A stretch of 64,000 bases of DNA from Pseudomonas sp. MWU15-20650 (lineage in GTDB: Bacteria; Pseudomonadota; Gammaproteobacteria; Pseudomonadales; Pseudomonadaceae), in NCBI RefSeq assembly GCF_023242475.1, contig NZ_JALJFG010000031.1, positions 1-64,000 on the forward strand. Reading direction: 5' to 3'. Both the position numbers and the translations under genes were made by a program. Position 1 is the first letter of the stretch; every line of letters starts with the position of its first letter. The notes under the pieces were generated by a model, which was not told where the DNA came from, did no database searches, and saw only the letters and a program-made list of their open reading frames with translations. Positions 8,523-16,876 of this stretch are shown here, one piece after another.

Positions 8523-9302
8523 TCAGGCGTTGGTTGACGCAGCATCCGCGTCGCGTTGCATCGCCCGCTTTCGACAGGCATTGCCAAATGCCTGGAAGAT
8601 CGCGAGATAGTGCGGGTTAGAGCTTACCTGCCATTCGGGGTGCCATTGCACTCCTAAAGCAAAAGCCTTGCCCTGTTTCATCGAGAAAGCCTCGATCAGG
8701 CTATCCGGCGCCGTGGCTTCGACCTGTAGCCCCGGTGCCAGGCGGTCAACGCCCTGGCTGTGAATCGAGTTGACCTGAATCGTCGGCGGCAAGCCCAGGC
8801 TTGCCAATACCCCATTCGGGGAGATCGCCACGGCGTGCGCCGGCCCGTACTGGATATCCAGCGGCTGGGTCTCGTCTTCGCGGTGATCCATCATGCCCGG
8901 CACTTCATGAACCTTCTGGTGCAGGCTGCCGCCAAAGGCCACGTTCATTTCCTGGAACCCACGGCAGATGCCCAGCACCGGCACGCCTGCGGCAATCGCG
9001 GCGCGCAGCAGCGGCAAGGTGGTTTGGTCCCGTGCAGAATCATGAGCAGTCCCAGGCGCACTGGCCGGACCGTCGTAGTGAAAGGGTTCGATATTGGATG
9101 GAGAGCCTGTAAAAAGAATGCCGTCCAGGCCGTCAAGAATAATGGCCGGGTCGAGCAGATCCCCCAGGGAAGGAATGATCAATGGCAAGCCCTTGGCAGC
9201 GGTGGCCACTGCACGGACGTATTTGTCGCCACTGATGTGATAAGCATGCAGACCGACCTGTTTGGAGCAGGCGGTGACGCCGATTAACGGCAGGCGAGAC
9301 AT
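8523..9302 (-). CDS. spuA: Gamma-glutamyl-GABA hydrolase (class I amidotransferase, SpuA/PuuD)
   Basis: This 259-residue cytoplasmic hydrolase should release GABA from gamma-glutamyl-GABA. The peptidase C26 triad is visible: nucleophile Cys113 in GICRGFQE, and His221 and Glu223 in QWHPEWQ. It is the first gene of the minus-strand spu operon, read away from spuI across a 278-base regulatory spacer. The ATG follows GGGGTG. The neighbouring synthetases and transaminase support the gamma-glutamylated putrescine route. Confidence 0.9.
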   Translation of the reverse strand: MSRLPLIGVTACSKQVGLHAYHISGDKYVRAVATAAKGLPLIIPSLGDLLDPAIILDGLDGILFTGSPSNIEPFHYDGPASAPGTAHDSARDQTTLPLLRAAIAAGVPVLGICRGFQEMNVAFGGSLHQKVHEVPGMMDHREDETQPLDIQYGPAHAVAISPNGVLASLGLPPTIQVNSIHSQGVDRLAPGLQVEATAPDSLIEAFSMKQGKAFALGVQWHPEWQVSSNPHYLAIFQAFGNACRKRAMQRDADAASTNA

Positions 9303-9580
9303 GAAGCACCCCGGTATTATTGCTGTTATGGGTTTGAATCGAGCTTAGCCTTGTTCATTTTTTTACACAACACCCCCGTAAAAAATACAACACGGCCCGC
9401 TCAAGCCTGCTAGTCCCAAGCCCTTCAAACCCAAAAAACCGCCCCAAAAAGCCCCAAAAAAGCCCTCAAGGCGCTTTTTTAGGGCAAAAAAGCCCTCGCT
9501 TGACTTCGGCATGCCGTTCGGGTTGACTGAAACCAGAAAAGATCAATGATTGATATTTTTAACAACAAAGGTGTTGCATC
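9303..9580. promoter_or_regulatory. Divergent spuA/spuI control region
   Basis: This 278-base spacer must hold the promoters of both spu units. It contains two ACAACAC repeats near 9366 and 9386, a tract with three AAAAAGCCC-type repeats that can fold (AGCCCT and AGGGCT around 9461-9495), and TTGACT at 9523-9528 followed by an AT-rich stretch upstream of spuI. No single -10 stands out. Any operator for a polyamine-responsive regulator would be expected here. Confidence 0.5.
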
Positions 9581-10957
9581 ATGTCGGTACCCCCGCGTGC
9601 CGTTCAGCTTAACGAAGCGAACGCGTTCCTTAAGGATCATCCTGAGGTTCTGTACGTAGACCTTCTAATTGCGGATATGAATGGTGTGGTGCGCGGTAAG
9701 CGCATCGAACGCACCAGCCTCCACAAGGTTTACGAGAAGGGCATTAACCTGCCTGCCTCTTTATTTGCCCTGGATATCAACGGCTCGACGGTGGAAAGCA
9801 CCGGCCTGGGCCTGGACATCGGTGATGCTGACCGAATCTGTTATCCAATCCCCGACACCCTGTGCAATGAACCCTGGCAAAAGCGCCCTACCGCGCAACT
9901 GCTGATGACCATGCACGAACTTGAAGGTGAACCTTTCTTCGCCGATCCTCGCGAAGTGCTCCGCCAAGTTGTAAGCAAATTTGATGATCTCGGTCTGACC
10001 ATCTGCGCCGCCTTCGAGCTTGAGTTCTACCTGATCGACCAGGAGAACGTGAACGGCCGCCCACAACCGCCCCGCTCGCCGATCTCCGGCAAACGCCCGC
10101 ACTCGACACAGGTCTACCTGATCGACGACCTCGACGAATACGTCGACTGCCTCCAGGACATTCTGGAAGGTGCCAAAGAGCAAGGCATTCCGGCCGACGC
10201 CATCGTCAAGGAAAGTGCCCCGGCGCAGTTCGAAGTGAACCTGCACCACGTGGCCGACCCGATCAAGGCTTGCGATTACGCGGTACTGCTCAAGCGCCTG
10301 ATCAAGAACATCGCCTACGACCATGAGATGGACACCACCTTCATGGCCAAGCCTTACCCGGGCCAGGCAGGCAACGGTTTGCACGTACACATTTCGATCC
10401 TGGACAAGGACGGCAAGAACATCTTTGCCAGCGAGGATCCCGAGCAGAACGCCGCATTGCGTCACGCGATCGGCGGTGTGCTCGAGACCCTACCCGCCCA
10501 AATGGCGTTCCTGTGCCCTAACGTCAACTCCTACCGCCGTTTCGGCGCACAGTTCTACGTGCCGAACTCGCCGTGCTGGGGCCTGGATAACCGCACCGTG
10601 GCGATTCGCGTACCGACCGGTTCGTCCGACGCCGTGCGTATCGAACACCGCGTGGCCGGCGCCGATGCCAACCCTTACCTGCTGATGGCTTCGGTCCTGG
10701 CGGGCGTGCACCACGGTCTGACCAACAAGATCGAACCGGGCGCTCCAGTGGAAGGCAACAGCTACGAGCAGAACGAGCAAAGCTTGCCGAACAACCTGCG
10801 TGATGCCCTGCGCGAGTTGGACGACAGCGAGGTGATGGCCAAGTACATCGATCCTAAATACATCGATATCTTTGTTGCCTGTAAGGAAAGTGAGCTGGAA
10901 GAGTTTGAACACTCCATCTCCGACCTTGAGTACAACTGGTACCTGCATACCGTGTAA
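9581..10957 (+). CDS. spuI: Gamma-glutamylputrescine synthetase (glutamine synthetase family, SpuI)
   Basis: This 458-residue ATP-dependent ligase is of the glutamine synthetase family, paralogous to SpuB but clearly diverged from it. It shows the N-terminal motif DMNGVVRGK, the metal and glutamate-binding FELEFYL segment, the histidine-containing NGLHVHIS stretch and the NPYLLMAS C-terminal motif. It is transcribed alone and ends in a good intrinsic terminator. In P. aeruginosa, SpuI acts first in putrescine use through gamma-glutamylation. Substrate choice between SpuI and SpuB cannot be read from sequence. Confidence 0.88.
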   Translation: MSVPPRAVQLNEANAFLKDHPEVLYVDLLIADMNGVVRGKRIERTSLHKVYEKGINLPASLFALDINGSTVESTGLGLDIGDADRICYPIPDTLCNEPWQKRPTAQLLMTMHELEGEPFFADPREVLRQVVSKFDDLGLTICAAFELEFYLIDQENVNGRPQPPRSPISGKRPHSTQVYLIDDLDEYVDCLQDILEGAKEQGIPADAIVKESAPAQFEVNLHHVADPIKACDYAVLLKRLIKNIAYDHEMDTTFMAKPYPGQAGNGLHVHISILDKDGKNIFASEDPEQNAALRHAIGGVLETLPAQMAFLCPNVNSYRRFGAQFYVPNSPCWGLDNRTVAIRVPTGSSDAVRIEHRVAGADANPYLLMASVLAGVHHGLTNKIEPGAPVEGNSYEQNEQSLPNNLRDALRELDDSEVMAKYIDPKYIDIFVACKESELEEFEHSISDLEYNWYLHTV

Positions 10958-10978
10958 GCGGTTGCGGCATTGAAGAAG

Positions 10979-11010
10979 CGCCACAGGCTTAGGGTCTGTG
11001 GCGTTTTTTT
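10979..11010 (+). terminator. Intrinsic terminator of spuI
   Basis: An 8-bp stem (CGCCACAG at 10979-10986, CTGTGGCG at 10996-11003) is followed by seven T residues, 22 bases after the spuI stop. Confidence 0.9.
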
Positions 11011-11042
11011 ATGGGTTTATTCCGGGGGACCACGTTGGCCTT

Positions 11043-11130
11043 ATCGGGAGCAAGTCGATTCCAAAGTTGAAACACGGTCAAGTGTGGGAGGGGCGGTGCG
11101 ACGATTCGACTTGCTCCCGATGGCGGTCTG
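11043..11130. repeat. REPIN-type repeat upstream of the TetR gene
   Basis: ATCGGGAGCAAGTCGA at 11043-11058 and its exact complement at 11106-11121 form the outer arms. The right part, 11084-11130, is a 47-base REP variant that recurs with one mismatch at 11890-11936. It lies about 56 bases before the TetR start codon. Confidence 0.8.
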
Positions 11131-11186
11131 GCAGACAACACACCTCCCCTGCTCATACAATGCCTGCTGCCTTGTAGGAGACTTCC

Positions 11187-11828
11187 ATGCCCACCCGCCC
11201 CGCCACTGCTCGCAAACCCCGCGCCCGCAGCCAGCCCCGGATCGACGCGATCCTGGACGCCGCCCGCGCCTTGCTGGCCGCCGAAGGCGTGGCCGGTTTG
11301 TCGATCTACAGTGTGGCCGAACGTGCGCACATTCCAGCGTCATCGGTGTACCACTTCTTCGCCGGTGTACCGGCGTTGCTGGAAGCGCTGACAGCGGATG
11401 TTCATACCGCCTTCCGGGCGGCCATTCAGGCGCCCATCGAGCATGACTCACTCAAGCACTGGCGCGACCTGTCCTACGTCGTCGAACAGCGCATGCTCAC
11501 CATCTATAGCAATGACGCCGCCGCTCGCCAGTTGATCCTGGCCCAGCACGGGTTGACCGAAGTGACACAGGCTGACCGCCAACATGATCTGGAGCTGGGA
11601 AACCTGATGCATGCCGTGTTCAACCAGCACTTCGAGGTGCCAACTTTGCCTGCCGATGTGGACGTGTTCGCCTTGGCGCTCGAATTGAGCGACCGCGTGT
11701 ACGCGCGGTCGGTGCATCAGCATGGGCTGATCACGCCGCGTATGGCGGAGGAAGGGATGCGCGTGTTTGATGCGTACGTAGGGCTCTACTTGCCTGCCTA
11801 CTTGCCCAAGCGCCCAGCCTTGCGTTGA
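11187..11828 (+). CDS. TetR-family transcriptional regulator
   Basis: This 213-residue protein has an N-terminal helix-turn-helix (about residues 20-65, with VAERAHIPASSVYHFFAG) and an all-helical C-terminal ligand domain. The ATG follows TAGGAG. It sits alone between the spu and ssu units on the plus strand, while ssu reads the opposite way. It is bracketed by two near-identical REP copies in the same orientation. Neither its ligand nor its target is evident; it may control its neighbours or be a displaced single gene. Confidence 0.85.
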   Translation: MPTRPATARKPRARSQPRIDAILDAARALLAAEGVAGLSIYSVAERAHIPASSVYHFFAGVPALLEALTADVHTAFRAAIQAPIEHDSLKHWRDLSYVVEQRMLTIYSNDAAARQLILAQHGLTEVTQADRQHDLELGNLMHAVFNQHFEVPTLPADVDVFALALELSDRVYARSVHQHGLITPRMAEEGMRVFDAYVGLYLPAYLPKRPALR

Positions 11829-11830
11829 CC

Positions 11831-11936
11831 TTTCGGGGGCAAGCCCTTCCCACATTCGACCGAGTTCCCACTTTGGAAAGCAGTCAACTGTGGGAGGGGC
11901 GGTGCGACGATTCGACTTGCTCCCGATAGCGGTCTG
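11831..11936. repeat. REPIN-type repeat downstream of the TetR gene
   Basis: A REP arm TTTCGGGGGCAAGCCC at 11831-11846 is followed by a second arm at 11890-11936 that matches 11084-11130 at 46 of 47 positions. It begins three bases after the TetR stop and ends just before the ssuF stop codon, so it forms the 3' boundary for both converging genes. Confidence 0.8.
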
Positions 11937-11942
11937 CAGTGA

Positions 11943-12158
11943 TCACAACTTGGCGATCGACACCTCGGTGGATTTAACGAAGGCAATCACTTCGCTGCCA
12001 ATCACCAACTCCAGCTCTTTGACCGAACGGGTGGTGATGACGGACGTGACAATGCCGGACGCCGTCTGTACGTCGATTTCCGACAGCACGTCGCCTTCGA
12101 CGATTTCCTTGATGGTGCCTTTGAACTGGTTACGCACGTTGATGGCTTTAATAGTCAT
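11943..12158 (-). CDS. ssuF: Molbindin-like TOBE-domain protein (SsuF)
   Basis: This 71-residue single TOBE/Mop domain is of the kind that binds oxyanions such as molybdate in small oligomers. The opening MTIKAINVRNQFKGTI and the EGDVLSEIDVQT segment are typical. The ATG at 12158 has AGGAAG upstream; a TTG eight codons earlier is rejected. It ends the ssuEADCB operon, 29 bases after ssuB. In P. putida, ssuF is needed for sulfonate and sulfate-ester use, though its biochemical job is unclear. Confidence 0.85.
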   Translation of the reverse strand: MTIKAINVRNQFKGTIKEIVEGDVLSEIDVQTASGIVTSVITTRSVKELELVIGSEVIAFVKSTEVSIAKL

Positions 12159-12187
12159 GGTCGTTCTTCCTGTGTAGGACAAGTGAG

Positions 12188-12994
12188 TTATTGAGCCCAG
12201 CGCAATTGCGTAGGCAGCGGTGAAACAGGTTCGGGCTCCGGCGGCGAGCCGGGCAGTGACAGCACACGGTTGAGCACTTCTGCCTCGAGCGCAGCCAGGC
12301 GGTGTGAACCACGAGCCCGTGGGCGTGGCAGGTCGACGATCAGGTCGAGGCCGATTTCGCCGTCCTCGATCAAAATCACCCGGTCAGCAATGGCTACGGC
12401 TTCGCTGACGTCGTGGGTCACCAGCAATACGGTGAAGCCGTGTTTCTGCCAGAGGTTTTCGATCAACTGCTGCATCTCGATGCGGGTCAGGGCGTCGAGT
12501 GCACCCAACGGTTCGTCGAGCAACAGCAGGCGCGGCTGGTGAATCAAGGCGCGCGCCAGGGCCACACGCTGCTTCTGGCCACCGGACAAGGCCGCCGGCC
12601 ATTCATTGGCACGCTCGGCCAGGCCCACCGCCTCAAGCGCTTCCAACGCCTTGGGACGCCAGTTGCCCTTGAGCCCCAAACCGACGTTGTCGATGATCTT
12701 TTTCCACGGCAGCAAACGCGCTTCCTGGAACATCAACCGTGTGTCTTCAATCGCTTCGCTCAAAGGCGCGGAGCCGGCTAGCAACTCGCCGCTGCTGGCT
12801 TTGTCCAGGCCGGCCAACAGGCGCAGTAAAGTACTTTTACCGCAGCCGCTGCGACCGACCACGGCCACGAACTGGCCCGCCGGGATATGCAGGTCAATGC
12901 CCTTGAGCACTTCCCGCGCACCAAAGGCTTTGCGCAGGTTGCGCACCGCCAGCGGAATGCCCTTGAGCAGGCGCGGAGGTTGTTGAGCCGTCAT
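12188..12994 (-). CDS. ssuB: Aliphatic sulfonate ABC transporter ATP-binding protein (SsuB)
   Basis: This 268-residue cytoplasmic ATPase energises sulfonate uptake. It shows Walker A GRSGCGKST, the signature LSGGQKQRVALARA and Walker B LLLLDEP. The ATG follows a near-perfect AGGAGG site and overlaps the ssuC stop by four bases. The C-terminal tail lacks a regulatory domain, as expected for SsuB/TauB. Confidence 0.93.
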   Translation of the reverse strand: MTAQQPPRLLKGIPLAVRNLRKAFGAREVLKGIDLHIPAGQFVAVVGRSGCGKSTLLRLLAGLDKASSGELLAGSAPLSEAIEDTRLMFQEARLLPWKKIIDNVGLGLKGNWRPKALEALEAVGLAERANEWPAALSGGQKQRVALARALIHQPRLLLLDEPLGALDALTRIEMQQLIENLWQKHGFTVLLVTHDVSEAVAIADRVILIEDGEIGLDLIVDLPRPRARGSHRLAALEAEVLNRVLSLPGSPPEPEPVSPLPTQLRWAQ

Positions 12995-13779
12995 GCCGCA
13001 CCTCCTTTATTCACTTGGTATGCCGGATGCCAGCGCAGCCACACACGCTCCAGGCCACGGGCGGCCAAGTCGGCCAGCTTGCCGAGAATGGCGTACATGA
13101 CGATGGCCAGCACCACCACGTCGGTTTGCAGGAACTCACGGGCATTCATCGCCAGGTAACCAATGCCGGAACTGGCCGAGATGGTTTCCGCCACGATCAG
13201 GGTCAGCCACATGAAGCCCAGGGCAAAACGCACACCGACCAGGATCGAAGGCAGCGCGCCCGGCAGGATCACTTGCCAGAACAGGCTGAACCCGGACAAG
13301 CCGTAACTGCGCGACATCTCCACCAGCGCCGGGTCGACATTACGAATGCCGTGGTAGGTATTCAGGTAGATCGGGAACAACGTCCCGAGGGCCACCAGGA
13401 AAATTTTCGCCGTCTCGTCAATGCCGAACCACAGGATCACCAGCGGAATCAGCGCCAGGTGCGGCACGTTGCGGATCATCTGCACCGAACTGTCCAGCAG
13501 GCGCTCACCCCATTTCGACAGGCCAGTGATAAAACCCAGGGCCAAGCCGATGCTGCCACCAATCACAAAACCCAGGCCCGCACGCCAGCCGCTGATGGCC
13601 AGGTGTGTCCAGATTTCACCACTGCGCACCAGGTTGACCCCGGCTTCGATCACCGCACTGGGCGCCGGCAGGATGCGCGTCGACAACCAGCCTGCCGACA
13701 CCGACAACTGCCACACCGCCAGCAATAAGATGGGCAGCACCCAGGGCGCCACTCGATGGCTCAATTTTTCAATGTTCAT
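12991..13779 (-). CDS. ssuC: Aliphatic sulfonate ABC transporter permease (SsuC)
   Basis: This 262-residue inner-membrane permease has about six hydrophobic segments and an EAA-like loop in the cytoplasmic region after VEMSRSYGLSG. It shares a four-base ATGA overlap with ssuB and starts nine bases after ssuD. Length and order agree with SsuC of the ssuEADCB operon. Confidence 0.92.
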   Translation of the reverse strand: MNIEKLSHRVAPWVLPILLLAVWQLSVSAGWLSTRILPAPSAVIEAGVNLVRSGEIWTHLAISGWRAGLGFVIGGSIGLALGFITGLSKWGERLLDSSVQMIRNVPHLALIPLVILWFGIDETAKIFLVALGTLFPIYLNTYHGIRNVDPALVEMSRSYGLSGFSLFWQVILPGALPSILVGVRFALGFMWLTLIVAETISASSGIGYLAMNAREFLQTDVVVLAIVMYAILGKLADLAARGLERVWLRWHPAYQVNKGGAA

Positions 13780-13788
13780 GACGGCGCC

Positions 13789-14937
13789 TCAACTCTGTGA
13801 CGCTGCTTTGGGAAGAATGTCGTTAGCGACCATCTCGCCAAACGGGCTGACGTACCCCGCGCTTTTTGGCAACTCGGGACGTTCGATATCCAGGTGTGGG
13901 AAGAGCAACTCGGCGACGCGATAAGACTCTTCCAGGTGTGGGTAACCGGAGAAGATAAAGGTGTCGATGCCCAGGGCCGCGTACTCATTGACCCGTGCCG
14001 CCACCGTTGGGCCATCACCCACCAACGCGGTGCCCGCACCGCCGCGCACCAGGCCGACGCCGGCCCACAGGTTGGGGCTGACTTCCAGGTTGTCGCGGTT
14101 GCCGCCATGCAAGGCGGCCATGCGTTGCTGGCCAACTGAATCGAAGCGGGCCAGGGACGCCTGGGCGCGCGCGATGGTGTCGTCGTCCAGGTGGGAGATC
14201 AGTTTATCGGCCGCTTTCCAGGCCTCATCGTTGGTCTCGCGCACGATCACATGCAGGCGAATGCCGAAACGCACGGTACGCCCAAGTTTCGCGGCCTTGG
14301 CTCGCACTTGTGCGATTTTCTCGGCGACAGCGGTTGGCGGCTCGCCCCAGGTCAGGACCATCTCCACTTGTTCGGCTGCCAGGTCCTGGGCCGCTTCGGA
14401 AGAACCGCCAAAATACAGGGGCGGGCGCGGCTGCTGGATCGGCGGATAAAGCAGCTTGGCGCCTTTGACGCTGATGTGCTGGCCGTCATAGTCCACGGTT
14501 TCGCCTTCCAACACGCGGCGCCAGATGCGGGTGAATTCCACGGACGCCTGGTAGCGTTCTTCATGGCTGAGGAACAAACCATCGCCGGCCAGTTCTTCCG
14601 GATCGCCGCCGGTGACCAGGTTGAACAGCGCACGGCCACCGGACAGGCGGTCCAGAGTCGCCGCCTGACGCGCGGCCACCGTCGGGGAAATGATCCCGGG
14701 GCGCAGCGCCACAAGAAACTTCAGGCGCTGGGTCACGGGGATCAGCGAGGCCGCCACCAGCCACGAGTCTTCGCAGGAGCGGCCGGTAGGGATCAACACC
14801 CCACCGAAACCCAGGCGGTCAGCAGCCTGGGCCACTTGTTGCAGGTAACCGTGGTCTACGGCGCGAGCGCCTTCGGCGGTGCCAAGGTAATGGCCGTCGC
14901 CATGGGTAGGCAGGAACCAAAAAATATTGAGGCTCAT
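13789..14937 (-). CDS. ssuD: FMNH2-dependent alkanesulfonate monooxygenase (SsuD)
   Basis: This 382-residue luciferase-fold enzyme uses FMNH2 and O2 to release sulfite from alkanesulfonates, giving an aldehyde. The SsuD opening LNIFWFLPTHGDGHYLG, the ARQAATLDRLSGGRALFN segment and the C-terminal TFIFSGYPHLEE are present. The ATG follows CAGGAG. It works with the flavin reductase SsuE at the head of the operon. The spacing of 26 bases to ssuA is normal. Confidence 0.95.
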   Translation of the reverse strand: MSLNIFWFLPTHGDGHYLGTAEGARAVDHGYLQQVAQAADRLGFGGVLIPTGRSCEDSWLVAASLIPVTQRLKFLVALRPGIISPTVAARQAATLDRLSGGRALFNLVTGGDPEELAGDGLFLSHEERYQASVEFTRIWRRVLEGETVDYDGQHISVKGAKLLYPPIQQPRPPLYFGGSSEAAQDLAAEQVEMVLTWGEPPTAVAEKIAQVRAKAAKLGRTVRFGIRLHVIVRETNDEAWKAADKLISHLDDDTIARAQASLARFDSVGQQRMAALHGGNRDNLEVSPNLWAGVGLVRGGAGTALVGDGPTVAARVNEYAALGIDTFIFSGYPHLEESYRVAELLFPHLDIERPELPKSAGYVSPFGEMVANDILPKAASQS

Positions 14938-14963
14938 GGAGTTGTCTCCTGGAAGAAGTCGGG

Positions 14964-15932
14964 TTATGGCGCTTTGGCAACAGCGGCGGGTGGCGTCCAG
15001 ATCACGTCCTTGATGCTCAAGGGCTTGGGGATCAATTTGAGTTGGTAGAAGCTGTCAGCGATTTTTTGCTGGGCGGCGACGACTTCAGGTGTCAGGAACA
15101 GGGCACCGTAGCCCTGGCGTTTCACCGAGGTCAGGGTGATATCAGGGGGCAGCCCCAGCAGCGGCGCGACTTGTTCGGTGACTTCCTGAGGGTTGGCCTT
15201 GGACCATTCGCCTACGGCGCGCACCTCTTCCACCAGCGCCTTGATCACATCGGGGTGTTGCTCGGCATAGGGTCTGGTCGCCAGGTAGAACTGGTGGTTG
15301 TCGGCAATGCCGGTACCGTCACGCAGGGTGCGGGCTTGCAGCTGTTTCTCGGCGGCCGCCTGGTACGGGTCCCAGATCACCCAGGCGTCCACACTGCCCC
15401 GCTCGAACGCCGCACGGGCATCCGCAGGCGGCAAGAACACGGTGTGCACGTCGGTGTATTTGAGGCCGGCATCTTCCAGGGCGCGCACCAGCAGGTAGTG
15501 CACGTTTGAGCCTTTATTGAGGACGATTTTCTTGCCCTTGAGTTCTGCGACCGACTTGATCGGTGAGCCCTTGGGTACCAGGATCGCTTCACTGGTCGGT
15601 GCGGGCGGTTCGTAGGCGACATACAGCAAATCGGCGCCGGCAGCCTGGGCAAATACCGGTGGGGTTTCGCCGGTGACACCAAAGTCGATGGAACCCACGT
15701 TCAGGCCCTCGAGCAATTGCGGGCCGCCAGGAAACTCGGTCCACTGCACCTGCACACCTTGGGCGGCCAGGCGTTTTTCCAGCGTGCCTTTGGCCTTGAG
15801 CAGCACCAGCGTGCCGTATTTCTGATAACCGATCCGCAGGGTCTCGGCGGCGTGGGCTTGAGCAATGGCGCCGAAGGACACAGCCGCAGCAAACAGTGCG
15901 ACCAGACCACGACGCAAAATGACAGTGCGCAT
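14964..15932 (-). CDS. ssuA: Periplasmic aliphatic sulfonate-binding protein (SsuA)
   Basis: This 322-residue secreted binding protein feeds SsuBC. The ATG at 15932 follows GGAGAGAGC and opens the signal peptide MRTVILRRGLVALFAAAV, with cleavage after AHA. The mature start ETLRIGYQKYGTL is typical of SsuA. The open frame extends further upstream, but without a ribosome-binding site or signal. It lies 95 bases after ssuE. Confidence 0.92.
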   Translation of the reverse strand: MRTVILRRGLVALFAAAVSFGAIAQAHAAETLRIGYQKYGTLVLLKAKGTLEKRLAAQGVQVQWTEFPGGPQLLEGLNVGSIDFGVTGETPPVFAQAAGADLLYVAYEPPAPTSEAILVPKGSPIKSVAELKGKKIVLNKGSNVHYLLVRALEDAGLKYTDVHTVFLPPADARAAFERGSVDAWVIWDPYQAAAEKQLQARTLRDGTGIADNHQFYLATRPYAEQHPDVIKALVEEVRAVGEWSKANPQEVTEQVAPLLGLPPDITLTSVKRQGYGALFLTPEVVAAQQKIADSFYQLKLIPKPLSIKDVIWTPPAAVAKAP

Positions 15933-16027
15933 GGCGCTCTCTCCAATTATGCGATTAGGGTTTTGGCTGCACCTGCTTGGCCGTTGGCGGCTGAGTAAGG
16001 TGAGTGTTTCTCGATGTCGGGTAAGGC

Positions 16028-16621
16028 TCAAATGCTCCAGCGAGCACTCAACAAACGTTCATTCAACACATGCGGGTCCAACGGTTTCGGGCGCCGAGCC
16101 ATGGCGCTGTAGAGCTGCTCCAGGGCCTCGTGCAAACGGTGTTCGAGCACCGGTACCAACTGCGCCTGGACGCTGCCCTCGCCATAAGCGATCTGGCTGT
16201 CTTCGGCAAAAATACCGTGGAGCAACTCCTGGGCTTTCAGGGCCGACAACACCGGCTTCAAGGCGTAGTCCACCGCCAGCATGTGGGCAATGCTGCCGCC
16301 GGTAGCCATGGGCAGCACGACTTTGTGCGCCAGGGCGCGTTCAGGCAGAAGGTCCAATAAGGTTTTCAGCGCACCGGAAAACGAGGCTTTGTACACCGGC
16401 GTGGCAATCACCAGGCCATCGGCGTTGGCTACTTGCTGCAGCAGGTCGACGACCTTGGGGCTGTCGAACCGCGCGTGCAGCAAGTCTTCGGCCGGGAAGT
16501 CCCGAATCTGATAACTCACCACTTCCACGCCCTGCTGTTGCAGCCACTGACGGGTTTTATCCAGCAAGACCCCGGAGCGGGAACGCTGGCTGGGACTGCC
16601 TCCAAGTGTTACGACCAGCAT
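16028..16621 (-). CDS. ssuE: NAD(P)H-dependent FMN reductase (SsuE)
   Basis: This 197-residue flavodoxin-like reductase supplies FMNH2 to SsuD. The FMN-binding start MLVVTLGGSPSQRSRS and the DGLVIATPVYKASFSG segment are diagnostic. It is the first gene of the ssuEADCBF operon, with AAGGAA before the ATG. Upstream lies an AT-rich region with a TTTATTC/GAATAAA inverted pair (16731-16762) that may be the sulfur-responsive operator. Confidence 0.92.
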   Translation of the reverse strand: MLVVTLGGSPSQRSRSGVLLDKTRQWLQQQGVEVVSYQIRDFPAEDLLHARFDSPKVVDLLQQVANADGLVIATPVYKASFSGALKTLLDLLPERALAHKVVLPMATGGSIAHMLAVDYALKPVLSALKAQELLHGIFAEDSQIAYGEGSVQAQLVPVLEHRLHEALEQLYSAMARRPKPLDPHVLNERLLSARWSI

Positions 16622-16730
16622 GCAGGTATTCCTTGAGCAAGTGTCGGCGGTTCGCGGTGTGGCGATGGCGCCAGATGGAACAGACCTTATCAGCTGATTT
16701 ATATATCCATAAATCTTATTTTTTCATTTG

Positions 16731-16762
16731 TTTATTCTATAAATGCATATGCCTTGAATAAA
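16731..16762 (-). promoter_or_regulatory. Candidate sulfur-regulator site upstream of ssuE
   Basis: TTTATTC (16731-16737) and GAATAAA (16756-16762) form a 7-base inverted pair with 18 bases between the arms, about 110 bases before the ssuE ATG in an AT-rich tract. The same arms recur, closer together, upstream of lsfA. The spacing fits LysR-type binding in general; binding by CysB or a relative is inference. Confidence 0.45.
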
Positions 16763-16772
16763 TCATCAGACG

Positions 16773-16802
16773 AAAAAAAGGCCGTCGAAACGGCCTGAAA
16801 AA
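16773..16802 (-). terminator. Intrinsic terminator downstream of lsfA
   Basis: Stem AGGCCGT/ACGGCCT (16779-16785 and 16790-16796) has a 4-base loop. Read on the minus strand it is followed by seven T residues (A7 at 16773-16779). It is placed to stop transcription of lsfA before the ssuE promoter. Confidence 0.8.
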
Positions 16803-16834
16803 CCCCTGCTGTGTGAGACTTGAAATGCGATCAA

Positions 16835-16866
16835 CTGTGGGAGCGGGCTTGCTCGCTCCACACATT
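16835..16866. repeat. Short REP-like hairpin after lsfA
   Basis: CTGTGGGAGCGGGC and GCTCGCTCCACAC pair across a short TT loop, ten bases past the lsfA stop. It resembles the single REP hairpins elsewhere in the window. Confidence 0.55.
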
Positions 16867-16876
16867 GGATTGTGTG

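Noticed and set aside
9481..9560. Sigma-54 promoter for spuI
   Set aside because: No GG-N10-GC pair with the TGGCAC/TTGC context was found in the spacer.
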